NCBI GenBank assembly: GCA_036394195.1
Contig: DASWFO010000017.1
Location: 1 to 18,406 of the forward strand
Direction of reading: 5' to 3'
Source: DATJPD01 sp036394195
GTDB taxonomy: Bacteria; Pseudomonadota; Alphaproteobacteria; CACIAM-22H2
Length of the DNA stretch: 18,406 nucleotides
Shown: piece by piece, positions 1 to 7,640 of the stretch
Layout of the letters: every line of letters begins with the position of its first letter
Numbering within the stretch: position 1 is the first letter of the stretch
Translations under genes and position numbers: made by a program
The notes under the pieces: generated by a model
Told to the model about the DNA's origin: nothing
What the model saw: only the letters and a program-made list of their open reading frames with translations
Databases searched by the model: none

Positions 1-1290
1 CATCTGCCCCTCGAACCCCTTGATGTGCTCCTCGATCGCCTGCTGGCGCGCCGCCCGCTGCTCGTTGCGCTTCTGCTGCTCGCCCTCGATCCGCGCCTTC
101 TCCGCCGCGTTCTGCTTGAACGTCCCCAGCGCCCCGGCCAGCGCCCCGATCTCGTCCGTCCGGCCCGGGAACGACGCATCCGCGCTCAGATCCCCGCCCG
201 CCACCTTCAGCATCGCGTCCTGGATCTGACGCAACGGCCGGATCACCCGCCGCGACACCGCCATCATGCTCCCCACGGCCAGAACAAGCGCGAGGACCAG
301 GATGGTCAACTGAACCGACAGGTCCCAAACCGCCGCCGCATGTTGCGCCGCGGCGTGCTCCTTCGCGGCATCGAGCGCCGCGTTAGCGACGTCGAGCAAT
401 ATCGCCAGCTTGGCCACCGACATCGGCGCCCACTGCTCGGCTGTCGTGTCCAGCTTCTCGCCGGCGATCAACGCCTTGAGGCTGTTCGTCCGCAAGTCGA
501 TATAGGGCGAACCGAAGAAGTCGCGGTTCGCCCTGGCGATCGCCTCGCTGAGACGGGCCGGCGGCGTCATGCCCGAGACCATGTCCTCGAGGGCCGCCCA
601 CGCCGTTTCGGCGCGGGTGGCATTCGCCGTGAATTTCACGAACGGGTCCGGCGGAAACGGCTGGCCGCCGAGCCGGTTCGACACCATGACCGACGCGTCG
701 CCCGACGCGTTGCGCGCCATCCACGCCAGCTGCTTGATCTCCATCAGCTGATCGATGAACGCATCTTCGAATTTAATCGACGAGGTGGAGCGCGACGACA
801 GCTTGTCCAACGTATCGAGCAGCGCGTTGACAGTGTCGAAGAACTCCTTCGCCAGGTCGGCGCGCCGCTCGGCTTTCGGCTTCTGAAGTGCAGCCAGGCT
901 TTCGCCGTGCAAAGCGTCGAGCGCCTTGGTCGTCTGCACGAGCCTCGGGAGCAGGCTCGATTTCTCGGGGAAGTCCATGTTTTCCAGCGCCGCCACGGCA
1001 GATTTGAGCGCCGGCATCTCGGCCGCGCGGGTTTCCCGGATCTGCACGTTGGGCGTCGCGAACTGCTTGTCCGCGAGAAGGTCGCGATAGGTCGAGGCGC
1101 GGTCGACGCGCAGATTGTGCATCGCGGTGAAAACGTAGGCCGACGCGTCGGCCACGACCGCGATGCGGCTCGCGGACCGCAGCTGCAGCCAGGAGGACCA
1201 TGCGCTCATGGCCAGCAGGACGACGACCACCCCCGCCATGGTGAGGATCACGGATTTCAGCAGTGTGTTCGCGGACAGCCGGTCGAACAT
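1..1290 (-). CDS. Methyl-accepting chemotaxis protein, N-terminal part (runs off window)
   Basis: This is the N-terminal 430 residues of a transmembrane chemoreceptor; the signalling part lies beyond position 1. It begins MFDRLSANTL with a hydrophobic helix at about residues 12-30, followed by a largely helical extracytoplasmic sensor of about 290 residues, and a second membrane helix at about 320-343. A HAMP linker follows (about 345-395) with the typical GGDLSADASF and DEIGALAGAL segments. The sensor is nearly twice as long as that of the other receptor in the window (9474-11168), so it may be a double helical-bundle type, but I cannot assign a ligand. The ATG at 1290-1288 is preceded by GGGGAGG at good spacing. 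Receptors of this class pass ligand occupancy to CheA/CheW at the cell pole (family knowledge). It is transcribed divergently from the FAH-family gene. Confidence 0.9.
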   Translation of the reverse strand, partial: MFDRLSANTLLKSVILTMAGVVVVLLAMSAWSSWLQLRSASRIAVVADASAYVFTAMHNLRVDRASTYRDLLADKQFATPNVQIRETRAAEMPALKSAVAALENMDFPEKSSLLPRLVQTTKALDALHGESLAALQKPKAERRADLAKEFFDTVNALLDTLDKLSSRSTSSIKFEDAFIDQLMEIKQLAWMARNASGDASVMVSNRLGGQPFPPDPFVKFTANATRAETAWAALEDMVSGMTPPARLSEAIARANRDFFGSPYIDLRTNSLKALIAGEKLDTTAEQWAPMSVAKLAILLDVANAALDAAKEHAAAQHAAAVWDLSVQLTILVLALVLAVGSMMAVSRRVIRPLRQIQDAMLKVAGGDLSADASFPGRTDEIGALAGALGTFKQNAAEKARIEGEQQKRNEQRAARQQAIEEHIKGFEGQM

Positions 1291-1488
1291 GGGTGCCTCC
1301 CCAATACGGATCTCTTTGTGCGTTTCTAGGGTTCGGCGGTAAAGGCCCGGTAAAGAAACGTTGCGGTGAAATAAAGGACCCTGACGCTTTCCTTACAATT
1401 TCTGGATCATCGCGAGCCTGGAAGCGGCCGGTGGCAGGCGCCGCAGCTTTGTGTTTCTATGAGCGAAAGCAACGCCTAAGGGGGAACC

Positions 1489-2427
1489 GTGAAGCTCGTC
1501 CTCTTCCAATTTGCCGGTGGCGGTGACGCCCGGCCCGGCCTCCTGACCGACCGTGGTGTCATCGATATGACAAATGCGGTGAAGGCGGGATCAACGCCGC
1601 AGCTGACGATGCAGGGCATCATCGACGAGTTCGAGCGGCTGCGCCCGGCCTTGCAACGGCTCGCGGCGGACGGCCCGGCGATCAAGCTCGACGCGGTGCG
1701 GCTGCGCGCACCCCTGCCCCGGCCGGGAAAGATCCTCGCCTGCATCGCGAATTACTGGGAGCACGCGCAGCGCGAGCCGCGGCCGCTCAACATGTTCTTG
1801 AAGAATTCGGACGCGGTGATCGGCCCGGGCGATACGATCATGCTCCCCGAGTCCACCGAGCCGTGGATCTTCATGCACGAGGCGGAGCTGGCACTGGTGA
1901 TCAAGGGGCCGGCAAAGAAGGTCAGCCAGGCCGACTGGCGGCGGGCCGTGTTCGGCTACACCGCGATGATCGACGTGTCGGCGCGCGGCGAAGGACGTAT
2001 GACCTGGAAGAAGGGCAGCTGGCTTGGCAAGTCCTTCGACACGTTCGCGCCGCTCGGGCCTTGCATCGTGACCGCCGACGAGGTCGCCGATCCGAACGAC
2101 CTCCATATCCGGTTCTGGAACAACGGCCAGCTCCGCCACAATTACAATACCGACGACATGGAGCACCGGGTGCCCGCGCTGGTCGAGTTCGCGACCACGA
2201 TCATGACCATGAACTCCGGCGACATCATCTCCTGCGGCACCAATCACGAGGGGCTCGGCGCCTTGCAGGACGGCGAGGTGGTGGACATCGAGGTCCAGCA
2301 TGTCGGCCGCATGACGCTGAACGTCGTCGATCCGCTGAAGCGGAGCTGGGAGCGCGGCGTCTATATGGGAGAAGATTCGACCAATCCCGAAGCGGTGAAG
2401 CGCCATCGGCCGAAGACGGCGGGCTGA
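1489..2427 (+). CDS. Fumarylacetoacetate hydrolase (FAH) family protein
   Basis: A 312-residue cytoplasmic enzyme of the FAH superfamily, whose members hydrolyse or decarboxylate C-C bonds in beta-keto or 2-oxo acids with a divalent metal. The sequence shows a small N-terminal region (1-75) and the FAH core from about residue 80. The metal-binding H130-E131-A-E133 motif is followed by D162, then K181 with SFDTFAPLGP (182-191), and GDIISCGTNHEG (244-255), the usual C-terminal active-site loop. The start is GTG, chosen because AAGGGGG sits 4 bases upstream and the protein begins MKLVLFQF, as in relatives. Length is normal for the family. It stands alone on the plus strand, about 180 bases before an unrecognised ORF, so context does not reveal the substrate. 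Fumarylpyruvate or acylpyruvate hydrolase, or 2-hydroxyhepta-2,4-diene-1,7-dioate isomerase, are possible specific activities; only the family is certain. Confidence 0.9.
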   Translation: MKLVLFQFAGGGDARPGLLTDRGVIDMTNAVKAGSTPQLTMQGIIDEFERLRPALQRLAADGPAIKLDAVRLRAPLPRPGKILACIANYWEHAQREPRPLNMFLKNSDAVIGPGDTIMLPESTEPWIFMHEAELALVIKGPAKKVSQADWRRAVFGYTAMIDVSARGEGRMTWKKGSWLGKSFDTFAPLGPCIVTADEVADPNDLHIRFWNNGQLRHNYNTDDMEHRVPALVEFATTIMTMNSGDIISCGTNHEGLGALQDGEVVDIEVQHVGRMTLNVVDPLKRSWERGVYMGEDSTNPEAVKRHRPKTAG

Positions 2428-2607
2428 CCCGCAAGGCCACCCGCGACGGGCCGCTTCCGTCATCGGAAAGTCACAGCGGCGGACCGATTTCGCTTTTCTC
2501 ATGAACGGGATGCGGCTGGCCGCGGCGCGAATTTTCCCCACAGAAAGATCACACCGGCCGCGCGGCAGCTTGCGCCATAACCGGGGGCGAAAGGATCACG
2601 CCTGGGT

Positions 2608-3003
2608 ATGGGCAAGCCCGCGAACGACGACGTCCCGATGTTCGATGCGCGCCGCGGTTTGCGCCGCGACGCGCACCCGTCGCGCAGCTTTGTCTCGGCC
2701 ACGCGCGTCTACGACGCCCTGCAGCGGCGCTTCGGCTGCATGCCGACGGGCGAAGGCGGGACCGCGTGCACGCATTGGCGCACCCCCGACGGCAAACCCT
2801 TTACCGTCGAAGACCCGGTCTTCGACCCGGCGTGCGCTCCGGTGCACTCGGTCACAGGCCGCCGGTCGCTCTTCTATTCCTACCAGTATGCGAACACCCT
2901 GCTGCGCCGGGTTCACGCGCTGTGCCAGCCGGAGCCGGTCCCGCTGCGCCTCGACGAGAGCGACCTGAGGGCGATCCTGAAGCCGCAATCGACGGCTCCG
3001 TAA
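2608..3003 (+). CDS. Hypothetical protein, 131 residues
   Basis: I do not recognise this protein. The frame shows strong GC bias at third codon positions, typical of real genes here, whereas the opposite-strand frame over the same bases does not, which is why I call it. It begins MGKPANDDVPMFDARRG and has no signal peptide or membrane segment. It contains four cysteines (in FGC, TAC, PAC and ALC contexts) and a central aromatic segment LFYSYQYANTLLRR. AAGGAT lies 11 bases before the ATG, a weak but usable ribosome site. It follows the FAH gene by 180 bases and ends 15 bases before the end of the convergent aldolase-fold gene, with no clear terminator between. Function unknown. Confidence 0.6.
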   Translation: MGKPANDDVPMFDARRGLRRDAHPSRSFVSATRVYDALQRRFGCMPTGEGGTACTHWRTPDGKPFTVEDPVFDPACAPVHSVTGRRSLFYSYQYANTLLRRVHALCQPEPVPLRLDESDLRAILKPQSTAP

Positions 3004-3018
3004 GGAACCGCGTCCGGG

Positions 3019-3831
3019 CTATTGCGCGTAGGGCGGGTAGCCGGAGCCGCGGCCTTGCGCGTCGAGCAGCCGCAGCATCGCCGGCCATTCGAGGATGCCA
3101 TAGGGCCGGCGCGTGTTCGGCTGATACAGATTCGCCGTGTGCTTGAGGATGTTGTCCGACGGAACGATCAGCTCGGTGCGCGCCGCCATCGCATCGACCT
3201 GCGCCTGGCATGACTGCTCCAGCTGATACATCGTGTTGAACGCCTCGGGGATGCTGGGGCCGCAGGCGAGCAGCCCGTGCGAGCGGAGGATCATCGCATT
3301 GTGCGACCCCAGGTCGCGGACCAGGCGTTCGCGTTCCTCCAGGTCCACGGCGGGGCCTTCGTAGTCGTGATAGCCGATGTGGCCGGCGAACCGGATCGCC
3401 GTCTGGTTCAGCGGCAGGAGCCCGCACTTCATCGCCGACACCGCCACGCCGGCGCGGGTGTGCGTGTGGATGATGCAGGTGACGTCCTTTCGCGCCTTGT
3501 GGATGGCGCCGTGAATGACGTAGCCCGACTTGTTGATGCCGTAATCGGTCTCGGGCTTCCACAGGATGTTGCCCTCGACATCGATCCTCACCAGGCTCGA
3601 CGCGGTGATTTCCTTGTACAGCAGGCCGTAGAGGTTGATCAGGAGGTGATCGGTACCGGGGATCCGGTAGGTGATGTGATTGTAGATGAGATCGGTCATC
3701 CCAAACGCATCGACGAGCCGGTAACAGGCCGCAAGATCGACGCGGGCCTGCCACTCCTCAGCACTCACCTCGTTGCGGACCGATTTGAAGTCGGTCCGGT
3801 AGTTCAGGCCTGCCGTGCGGTCATCTGGCAT
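3019..3831 (-). CDS. Class II aldolase/adducin family protein
   Basis: A 270-residue protein with the class II aldolase/adducin fold, the family of zinc-dependent sugar-phosphate aldolases and epimerases. The zinc-binding histidines are visible as H122 and H124 in IIHTHTRAG and H185 in LRSHGLL. NHITYRIPG (51-59) and the INLYGLLYKEIT region correspond to the phosphate- and substrate-loop region of fuculose aldolase. The glutamate that usually precedes the histidine pair (SSE in FucA) is replaced: here the segment reads NKSGYVIH (100-107), so classical aldol chemistry is doubtful and an adducin-like or other lyase role is possible. It is the last gene of a minus-strand operon; its ATG at 3831 lies inside the 3' end of the ThDP enzyme gene (11-base overlap), implying translational coupling. 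It probably works on the same substrate or product as that enzyme (inference). Confidence 0.88.
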   Translation of the reverse strand: MPDDRTAGLNYRTDFKSVRNEVSAEEWQARVDLAACYRLVDAFGMTDLIYNHITYRIPGTDHLLINLYGLLYKEITASSLVRIDVEGNILWKPETDYGINKSGYVIHGAIHKARKDVTCIIHTHTRAGVAVSAMKCGLLPLNQTAIRFAGHIGYHDYEGPAVDLEERERLVRDLGSHNAMILRSHGLLACGPSIPEAFNTMYQLEQSCQAQVDAMAARTELIVPSDNILKHTANLYQPNTRRPYGILEWPAMLRLLDAQGRGSGYPPYAQ

Positions 3832-5533
3832 TCGGCACCGGATCGCAGATGATGTTGAGGATCGCGGTCCGCCCGGATTTGACCGCCTTCACGGCCTCTT
3901 CCAGAGCCGGCTTCAGCTCCTCCGCCTTTTCGACCTTGCGGCCGTATGCCCCGAACGGGGCGGCCAGCTGCGCGTAATCGAAATCGGTGATGGTGCGGCC
4001 GTAGAAGATGTTGTTCGCGGCGGCGATGCCGTCCGGATACCAGGCGCGATGCTCCTTCGCCATGGAATCGTAACCGCTATTGTTCAGGACCACCGCGAGG
4101 ATCGGCAGGTTCTCGTGTTTCGAGAGGGCGAGGCACTGCGTCAGGGGATTGTAGAGGAAGGCGCCGTCGCCCACGACCAGGCTCACGATCTTGTCGGGCG
4201 CCCCGACCTTCACGCCAAGGGCCGTGCCGAATCCCTGACCGAGGCCGCCGCCGATGCGATAGCTCGTTTGCGGGCGGCGGAGCTTCAGATACGGCAAGGT
4301 CGCCGAGCGATACGTGATCGTCTCGTCAACGTAGATCGTATCTTCCGGCAGGGTCTCGCTGAGGGTGCGGCACACCCACTTGGCGGACAGCCCGTTCTTT
4401 CCCTGCGGTTGCCCTTCGGCTTCGCGGAACTGGGCCACCATCTTCTCATGCCCGGCTTCCGCGCGCTGGCGGCGCTGCTTGACCTTTCCGGCGTCCGGTT
4501 TCGCCGCGCGGACGGCATTCGAAAGTTCCTTGAGCGAATGGACGACATCCCCTTCGAGCACGATATCGGGCCCGATGTTCTGATAGACCATGTTGGGGTG
4601 AACGGGGATCTCGTCGATGAGGACGACCGTCGCCTTGGCCGGACGATTGCGCCCCGGATACCACGGCACCCGGCTGCGGACGACCAGGACGACATCAGCG
4701 ATGTCCTGGAACGGCTGCAGGGTGAAGCCGTGGTGCAGCGGGTGATCCTTCGGGAAGTTGGAGACTTCCGCCGGCCAGGATTCGACGACCGGGATGGCCA
4801 GCAGCTCCGCCAGCTCGACCAGGTTCTTGTAGCCCTCGACGCTGCGGCCGACACCCTCGGTGACGATCACCGGGCACTCGGCCGCGGCCAGCAGCTTCGC
4901 CACGCGCTCGATCTCGGACACCGGCGCCTGCGGCGGCTTCACCTTGATCGCCTTGCGCAGCCGCTGCGGCGGCACCCATTCCTGCAAGGTCGTCTCGATC
5001 GGCACGTTGATATAGACCGGCCCAGCGGGTGTCTGCTGGGCGAGCTCGCCGGCGCGCACGATCATTTCGAACAGATTGTCGACGCTGGGGGCGGAACTGG
5101 CCCATTTGACGATCGGCTCGACCAGCCGTTGCGGCCCGCCCACATTGTTCAAGGTCGCGATCCACTGCTGGCCGGGATCGAAGCCCGGCTTTTCGCCGTA
5201 GGTCTGCGCCTCGCTGGAGAACACCAGCATCGGCAGGTTCAGCTTGTTGGCGGCATCGATGCCGATCGAGCCCTGCAGGAGGCCCACCCCCGTATGCAGA
5301 ACCACGGCCTGCATCCGTCCCGTCAGATAGGTATTGCCGATCGCGAGATTGACCGCGAGCGTCTCATGGCCGCACGACACGTATTTGGGGCCCGGTGCGT
5401 TGTTGACCTTCTGCCGCGCCATCGCCTCCCACAAGGCACCCCAGTCCGACCCGGGCGAGGAGAAGATGTAGTCCACATCGAGCGCCCTGAGCGCCGCCAC
5501 CATCGCCTCGCCGCCGTCGAGAAAGTTCTTCAT
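3821..5533 (-). CDS. Thiamine-diphosphate-dependent enzyme (acetolactate synthase / 2-oxoacid decarboxylase type)
   Basis: A full-length 570-residue ThDP enzyme of the acetolactate synthase/benzoylformate decarboxylase superfamily, expected as a cytoplasmic homodimer or tetramer. The N-terminal pyrimidine-binding domain (about 5-180) carries the catalytic glutamate in GHET (E57). The middle domain spans about 200-345. The C-terminal pyrophosphate-binding domain (about 385-565) has the motif GDG (455-457) through NN (484-485) that binds ThDP and magnesium. The start ATG has GGAG seven bases upstream. It is 78 bases downstream of the MetE-like gene and overlaps the class II aldolase-fold gene by 11 bases, all co-directional. 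The family decarboxylates 2-oxo acids or ligates or cleaves C-C bonds; the substrate here is unknown. It is not an obvious biosynthetic acetolactate synthase, because no small subunit or ilv genes are nearby. Confidence 0.9.
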   Translation of the reverse strand: MKNFLDGGEAMVAALRALDVDYIFSSPGSDWGALWEAMARQKVNNAPGPKYVSCGHETLAVNLAIGNTYLTGRMQAVVLHTGVGLLQGSIGIDAANKLNLPMLVFSSEAQTYGEKPGFDPGQQWIATLNNVGGPQRLVEPIVKWASSAPSVDNLFEMIVRAGELAQQTPAGPVYINVPIETTLQEWVPPQRLRKAIKVKPPQAPVSEIERVAKLLAAAECPVIVTEGVGRSVEGYKNLVELAELLAIPVVESWPAEVSNFPKDHPLHHGFTLQPFQDIADVVLVVRSRVPWYPGRNRPAKATVVLIDEIPVHPNMVYQNIGPDIVLEGDVVHSLKELSNAVRAAKPDAGKVKQRRQRAEAGHEKMVAQFREAEGQPQGKNGLSAKWVCRTLSETLPEDTIYVDETITYRSATLPYLKLRRPQTSYRIGGGLGQGFGTALGVKVGAPDKIVSLVVGDGAFLYNPLTQCLALSKHENLPILAVVLNNSGYDSMAKEHRAWYPDGIAAANNIFYGRTITDFDYAQLAAPFGAYGRKVEKAEELKPALEEAVKAVKSGRTAILNIICDPVPNAR

Positions 5534-5611
5534 CTTGTGCTCCGTGATCCGCCGTTTCCGTCCCGCTCTCTTGGCCCTATTCTTTCTAGCCCAGCCAAAG
5601 TCTAGCGCAGC

Positions 5612-6751
5612 CTAGGCCGAACCCCAAACCTCGTCGGCCACCTCGACGATGCGGGCGAGCTTGCGCCGCTCGTCGTCTTCGGTGAGCCGGTTGCCGAAAT
5701 GGCTGCTGGCGAAGCCGCATTGCGGGCTAAGGCACAAATTCTCCAGAGGCACGTACTTGGCCGCCGCCTCGATGCGCCGCTTCAGGACGTCCTTCGATTC
5801 CAGCTCCGGCTTTTTGCTGCTCACCAGACCGAGCACCACTTTTTTGGTCCGCGGCATGTGCCGCAGCGGCTCGAAACCGCCGGCACGCTCGCTGTCATAT
5901 TCAAGGAAGAACGCGTCGACATCGGTCCCCCCAAACACCGCCTCGGCCACGGCATCATAGCCGCCGGCGGCCATCCACATGCTGGCGTGATTGCCGCGGC
6001 AGGTGTGCATGGTCACGGCCAGCGACGCCGGCCGCCCCGCAAGGAGGCTGTTGATGATGCCGGCGTAGAATGCCGGCAGCTTGTCGGGGTCCATGCCGTC
6101 GCCCTTCACCCGCTCGCGGATATCCGCATCGCACAGGCAGGCGAACGACACGTCGTCGATTTGCAGATAGGTGCAACCGGCGGCGACCAGGTCATTGATC
6201 TCCTCCCGGTAGCCGCGCGTGATGTCGGCCCAGAACTCGTCCATGTCCGAATAGGCGCGCTCGTTCACGACGCTGCGGCCGCCGCGCATGTGCAAATAAG
6301 TCGGTGCGGGGATGCACAGCTTCGGGGTGCGCTTCGTCACCGACTTCAGAAACGAAAAATGGTCGACCATAATGGGGCGCGAGCGCCGGACCTTGTCGGT
6401 GACCACCATCATCGAGCGCGTCTCCGAGGTCTCCCCACCCTCGCCGCGAAAGGCCACGGCGTATTGCGACTGGCTGGCGACGATGCCGTCGAAGCCGGTG
6501 AGGAAGTCGGTGTGCCAGAAGGCGCGGCGGAATTCGCCGTCGGTGACCGCCTGCAGACCGACACTTTCCTGCAGTGCCACGGCGCCGCGGATGCAACGGT
6601 CCTCGATCTCCCGGAGCTCGGCGGCGCCGATTTCGCCCTTCTGCGCCTTGGCGCGCGCATCGTGCAGCTCGCGCGGCCGCAACAGGCTGCCGACATGATC
6701 GGCGCGGAACGGCGGACGGCTCTCGGTCGGCTGGGCGGCGGCAGTGGCCAT
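5612..6751 (-). CDS. MetE-like zinc methyl/alkyl transferase (cobalamin-independent methionine synthase C-terminal family)
   Basis: A single-domain relative of the C-terminal half of cobalamin-independent methionine synthase, 379 residues from the chosen start. Numbered from an in-frame TTG five codons upstream, the zinc ligands are H254 and C256 (HTCRGN), E289 (FFLEYDS) and C350 (SPQCGF). The N-terminal RADHVGSLLRP segment is typical of the YxjG-like subgroup. I start at the ATG at 6751 because GGAGGAG (6758-6764) sits exactly 6 bases upstream; the in-frame TTG at 6766 would place the ribosome site inside the gene. The family moves a methyl or alkyl group onto a zinc-bound thiol. Besides methionine synthases it includes epoxyalkane:coenzyme M transferase of similar size, so homocysteine is not guaranteed as acceptor. 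It is the first gene of the operon with the ThDP enzyme and aldolase-fold protein, suggesting a catabolic role (inference). Confidence 0.88.
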   Translation of the reverse strand: MATAAAQPTESRPPFRADHVGSLLRPRELHDARAKAQKGEIGAAELREIEDRCIRGAVALQESVGLQAVTDGEFRRAFWHTDFLTGFDGIVASQSQYAVAFRGEGGETSETRSMMVVTDKVRRSRPIMVDHFSFLKSVTKRTPKLCIPAPTYLHMRGGRSVVNERAYSDMDEFWADITRGYREEINDLVAAGCTYLQIDDVSFACLCDADIRERVKGDGMDPDKLPAFYAGIINSLLAGRPASLAVTMHTCRGNHASMWMAAGGYDAVAEAVFGGTDVDAFFLEYDSERAGGFEPLRHMPRTKKVVLGLVSSKKPELESKDVLKRRIEAAAKYVPLENLCLSPQCGFASSHFGNRLTEDDERRKLARIVEVADEVWGSA

Positions 6752-7114
6752 GGGCATCTCCTCCAATTTCTTGGGCGACTATACAGCCCTGGGGGCGGGG
6801 GGTGGAATCGCGCGCAATAGTGCAATAGTTTTACAAGCCGTTGAACCCGATCAGGAATTTACCCGGCAAGTATTGCACCGCCCATTGCAACAGTTCCGCC
6901 GGCTCTCTGCAATTTCCTTCTGCCCGATGCGTCCGGATCAGAACCCTCAAATACGAAGAGAACGACCGGACGCCCCGAACGGATCCCCTTTGCGCGATGG
7001 ACAGTAGGGCGGGTTTATTTGGGTCCCGCTGTCGGATCGCCGGGGCGCGGCGCGTCCTTGAGACGAGTTCGGACGACGGTCTATTTCATCTGTTTCATGG
7101 AAAGGACATCGGTC
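6752..7114. promoter_or_regulatory. Divergent intergenic region with five GCAAT/ATTGC repeats
   Basis: This 363-base stretch separates the start of the MetE-like operon (minus) from the SRPBCC gene (plus), and I see no credible gene in it. It is more AT-rich than its surroundings between about 6810 and 6960. Five copies of a short motif lie within about 100 bases: GCAATAG at 6814, TGCAATAG at 6821, TATTGCAC at 6871, ATTGCAA at 6884 and TGCAATTT at 6908. The second and third give an imperfect inverted pair. The arrangement looks like binding sites for a regulator acting on one or both divergent promoters, but no regulator gene is adjacent and no promoter boxes are convincing. No cobalamin or SAM riboswitch signature was recognised upstream of the MetE-like gene. 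Confidence 0.4.
6758..6764 (-). promoter_or_regulatory. Ribosome binding site of the MetE-like gene
   Basis: GGAGGAG on the minus strand, followed by ATGCCC and then ATG at 6751. The spacing of 6 bases favours the second ATG; the first ATG (6757) is directly abutted and the upstream TTG (6766) overlaps the site. This decides the start of the MetE-like protein. Confidence 0.7.
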
Positions 7115-7576
7115 ATGTCAGCCTCTGCCGCAGATACCAACACGATCCGGCTTCATCGCGTGTTGCGCGCCCCACCCGAGCGGGTTTACCGGGCGTTTCT
7201 CGACGCGGACGCGTGGAACAAATGGCTGCCGCCGAACGGGTACACCGGCAAGGTGCACCACATGGACGCCCACGTTGGCGGCACCTACAAGATGTCGTTC
7301 ACGAATTTCAGCGGCGGCAACGGCCACTCGTTCGGGGGAACCTATCTCGACCTGAAGCCGCATGAGCTGATCCGCTACACGGCCAATTTCGACGACCCGA
7401 ACCTGCCGGGGGAGATGCGGACGACGATCAACCTGCGAAAAGTTGTGGTCGGCACCGACATCTCGATCGTCCAGGAGGGCGTGCCGGCGGTCATCCCAGC
7501 CGAAGCCTGCTATCTCGGGTGGCAGGAGTCGCTGATCCTGCTGGCAAAGCTTGTCGAGGCCGAGATCCCGGGATAG
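7115..7576 (+). CDS. SRPBCC family protein (AHSA1-like, Bet v 1 fold)
   Basis: A 153-residue protein of the START/Bet v 1 (SRPBCC) superfamily, AHSA1-like branch, often annotated as polyketide cyclase or Hsp90-activator-like. It begins MSASAADTNTIRLHRVLRAP. The family hallmark of an N-terminal strand followed by PPERVYRAFLDADAWNKWLPP is clear, as is the C-terminal helix region GWQESLILLAKLVEAEIPG. These proteins form a hydrophobic ligand pocket; their substrates are mostly unknown. The ATG at 7115 is preceded by AAAGGA at 8 bases; an upstream in-frame ATG at 7097 lacks a good site. It is transcribed divergently from the MetE-like operon and converges on the antiporter gene 64 bases away. Arsenic or toxin response operons often include AHSA1 proteins with an ArsR regulator, but none is seen here. 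Confidence 0.88.
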   Translation: MSASAADTNTIRLHRVLRAPPERVYRAFLDADAWNKWLPPNGYTGKVHHMDAHVGGTYKMSFTNFSGGNGHSFGGTYLDLKPHELIRYTANFDDPNLPGEMRTTINLRKVVVGTDISIVQEGVPAVIPAEACYLGWQESLILLAKLVEAEIPG

Positions 7577-7601
7577 ACCCGCGGCAGTCCTCGCCCAGTT
7601 G

Positions 7602-7629
7602 TCGGGCCTGTGCGACTCCAGGCGCCCGA
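7602..7629. terminator. Possible bidirectional hairpin between convergent genes
   Basis: TCGGGCCTG and CAGGCGCCCGA can pair with a small bulge around a short loop, in the 64-base gap between the ends of the SRPBCC and antiporter genes. There is no T-run, so intrinsic termination is uncertain. Confidence 0.3.
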
Positions 7630-7640
7630 ACAGGTCCAGC

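Noticed and set aside
25..1329. Long plus-strand open frame of 434 codons opposite the first chemoreceptor
   Set aside because: It is an arginine-rich antisense shadow; the minus-strand frame shows membrane helices and HAMP motifs.
3815..5605. Plus-strand open frame of 596 codons opposite the ThDP enzyme
   Set aside because: Composition is typical of an antisense frame in GC-rich DNA (Arg, His, Asp rich), with no domain; the minus strand has full ThDP motifs.
6752..6900. Cobalamin or SAM riboswitch upstream of the MetE-like gene
   Set aside because: I looked for a B12-box and SAM-box core in this leader and saw neither; the repeats present are short protein-site-like motifs.
6841..7365. Plus-strand frame of 174 codons overlapping the SRPBCC start
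   Set aside because: It overlaps the SRPBCC gene in another frame, has poor codon bias, and has no ribosome site.
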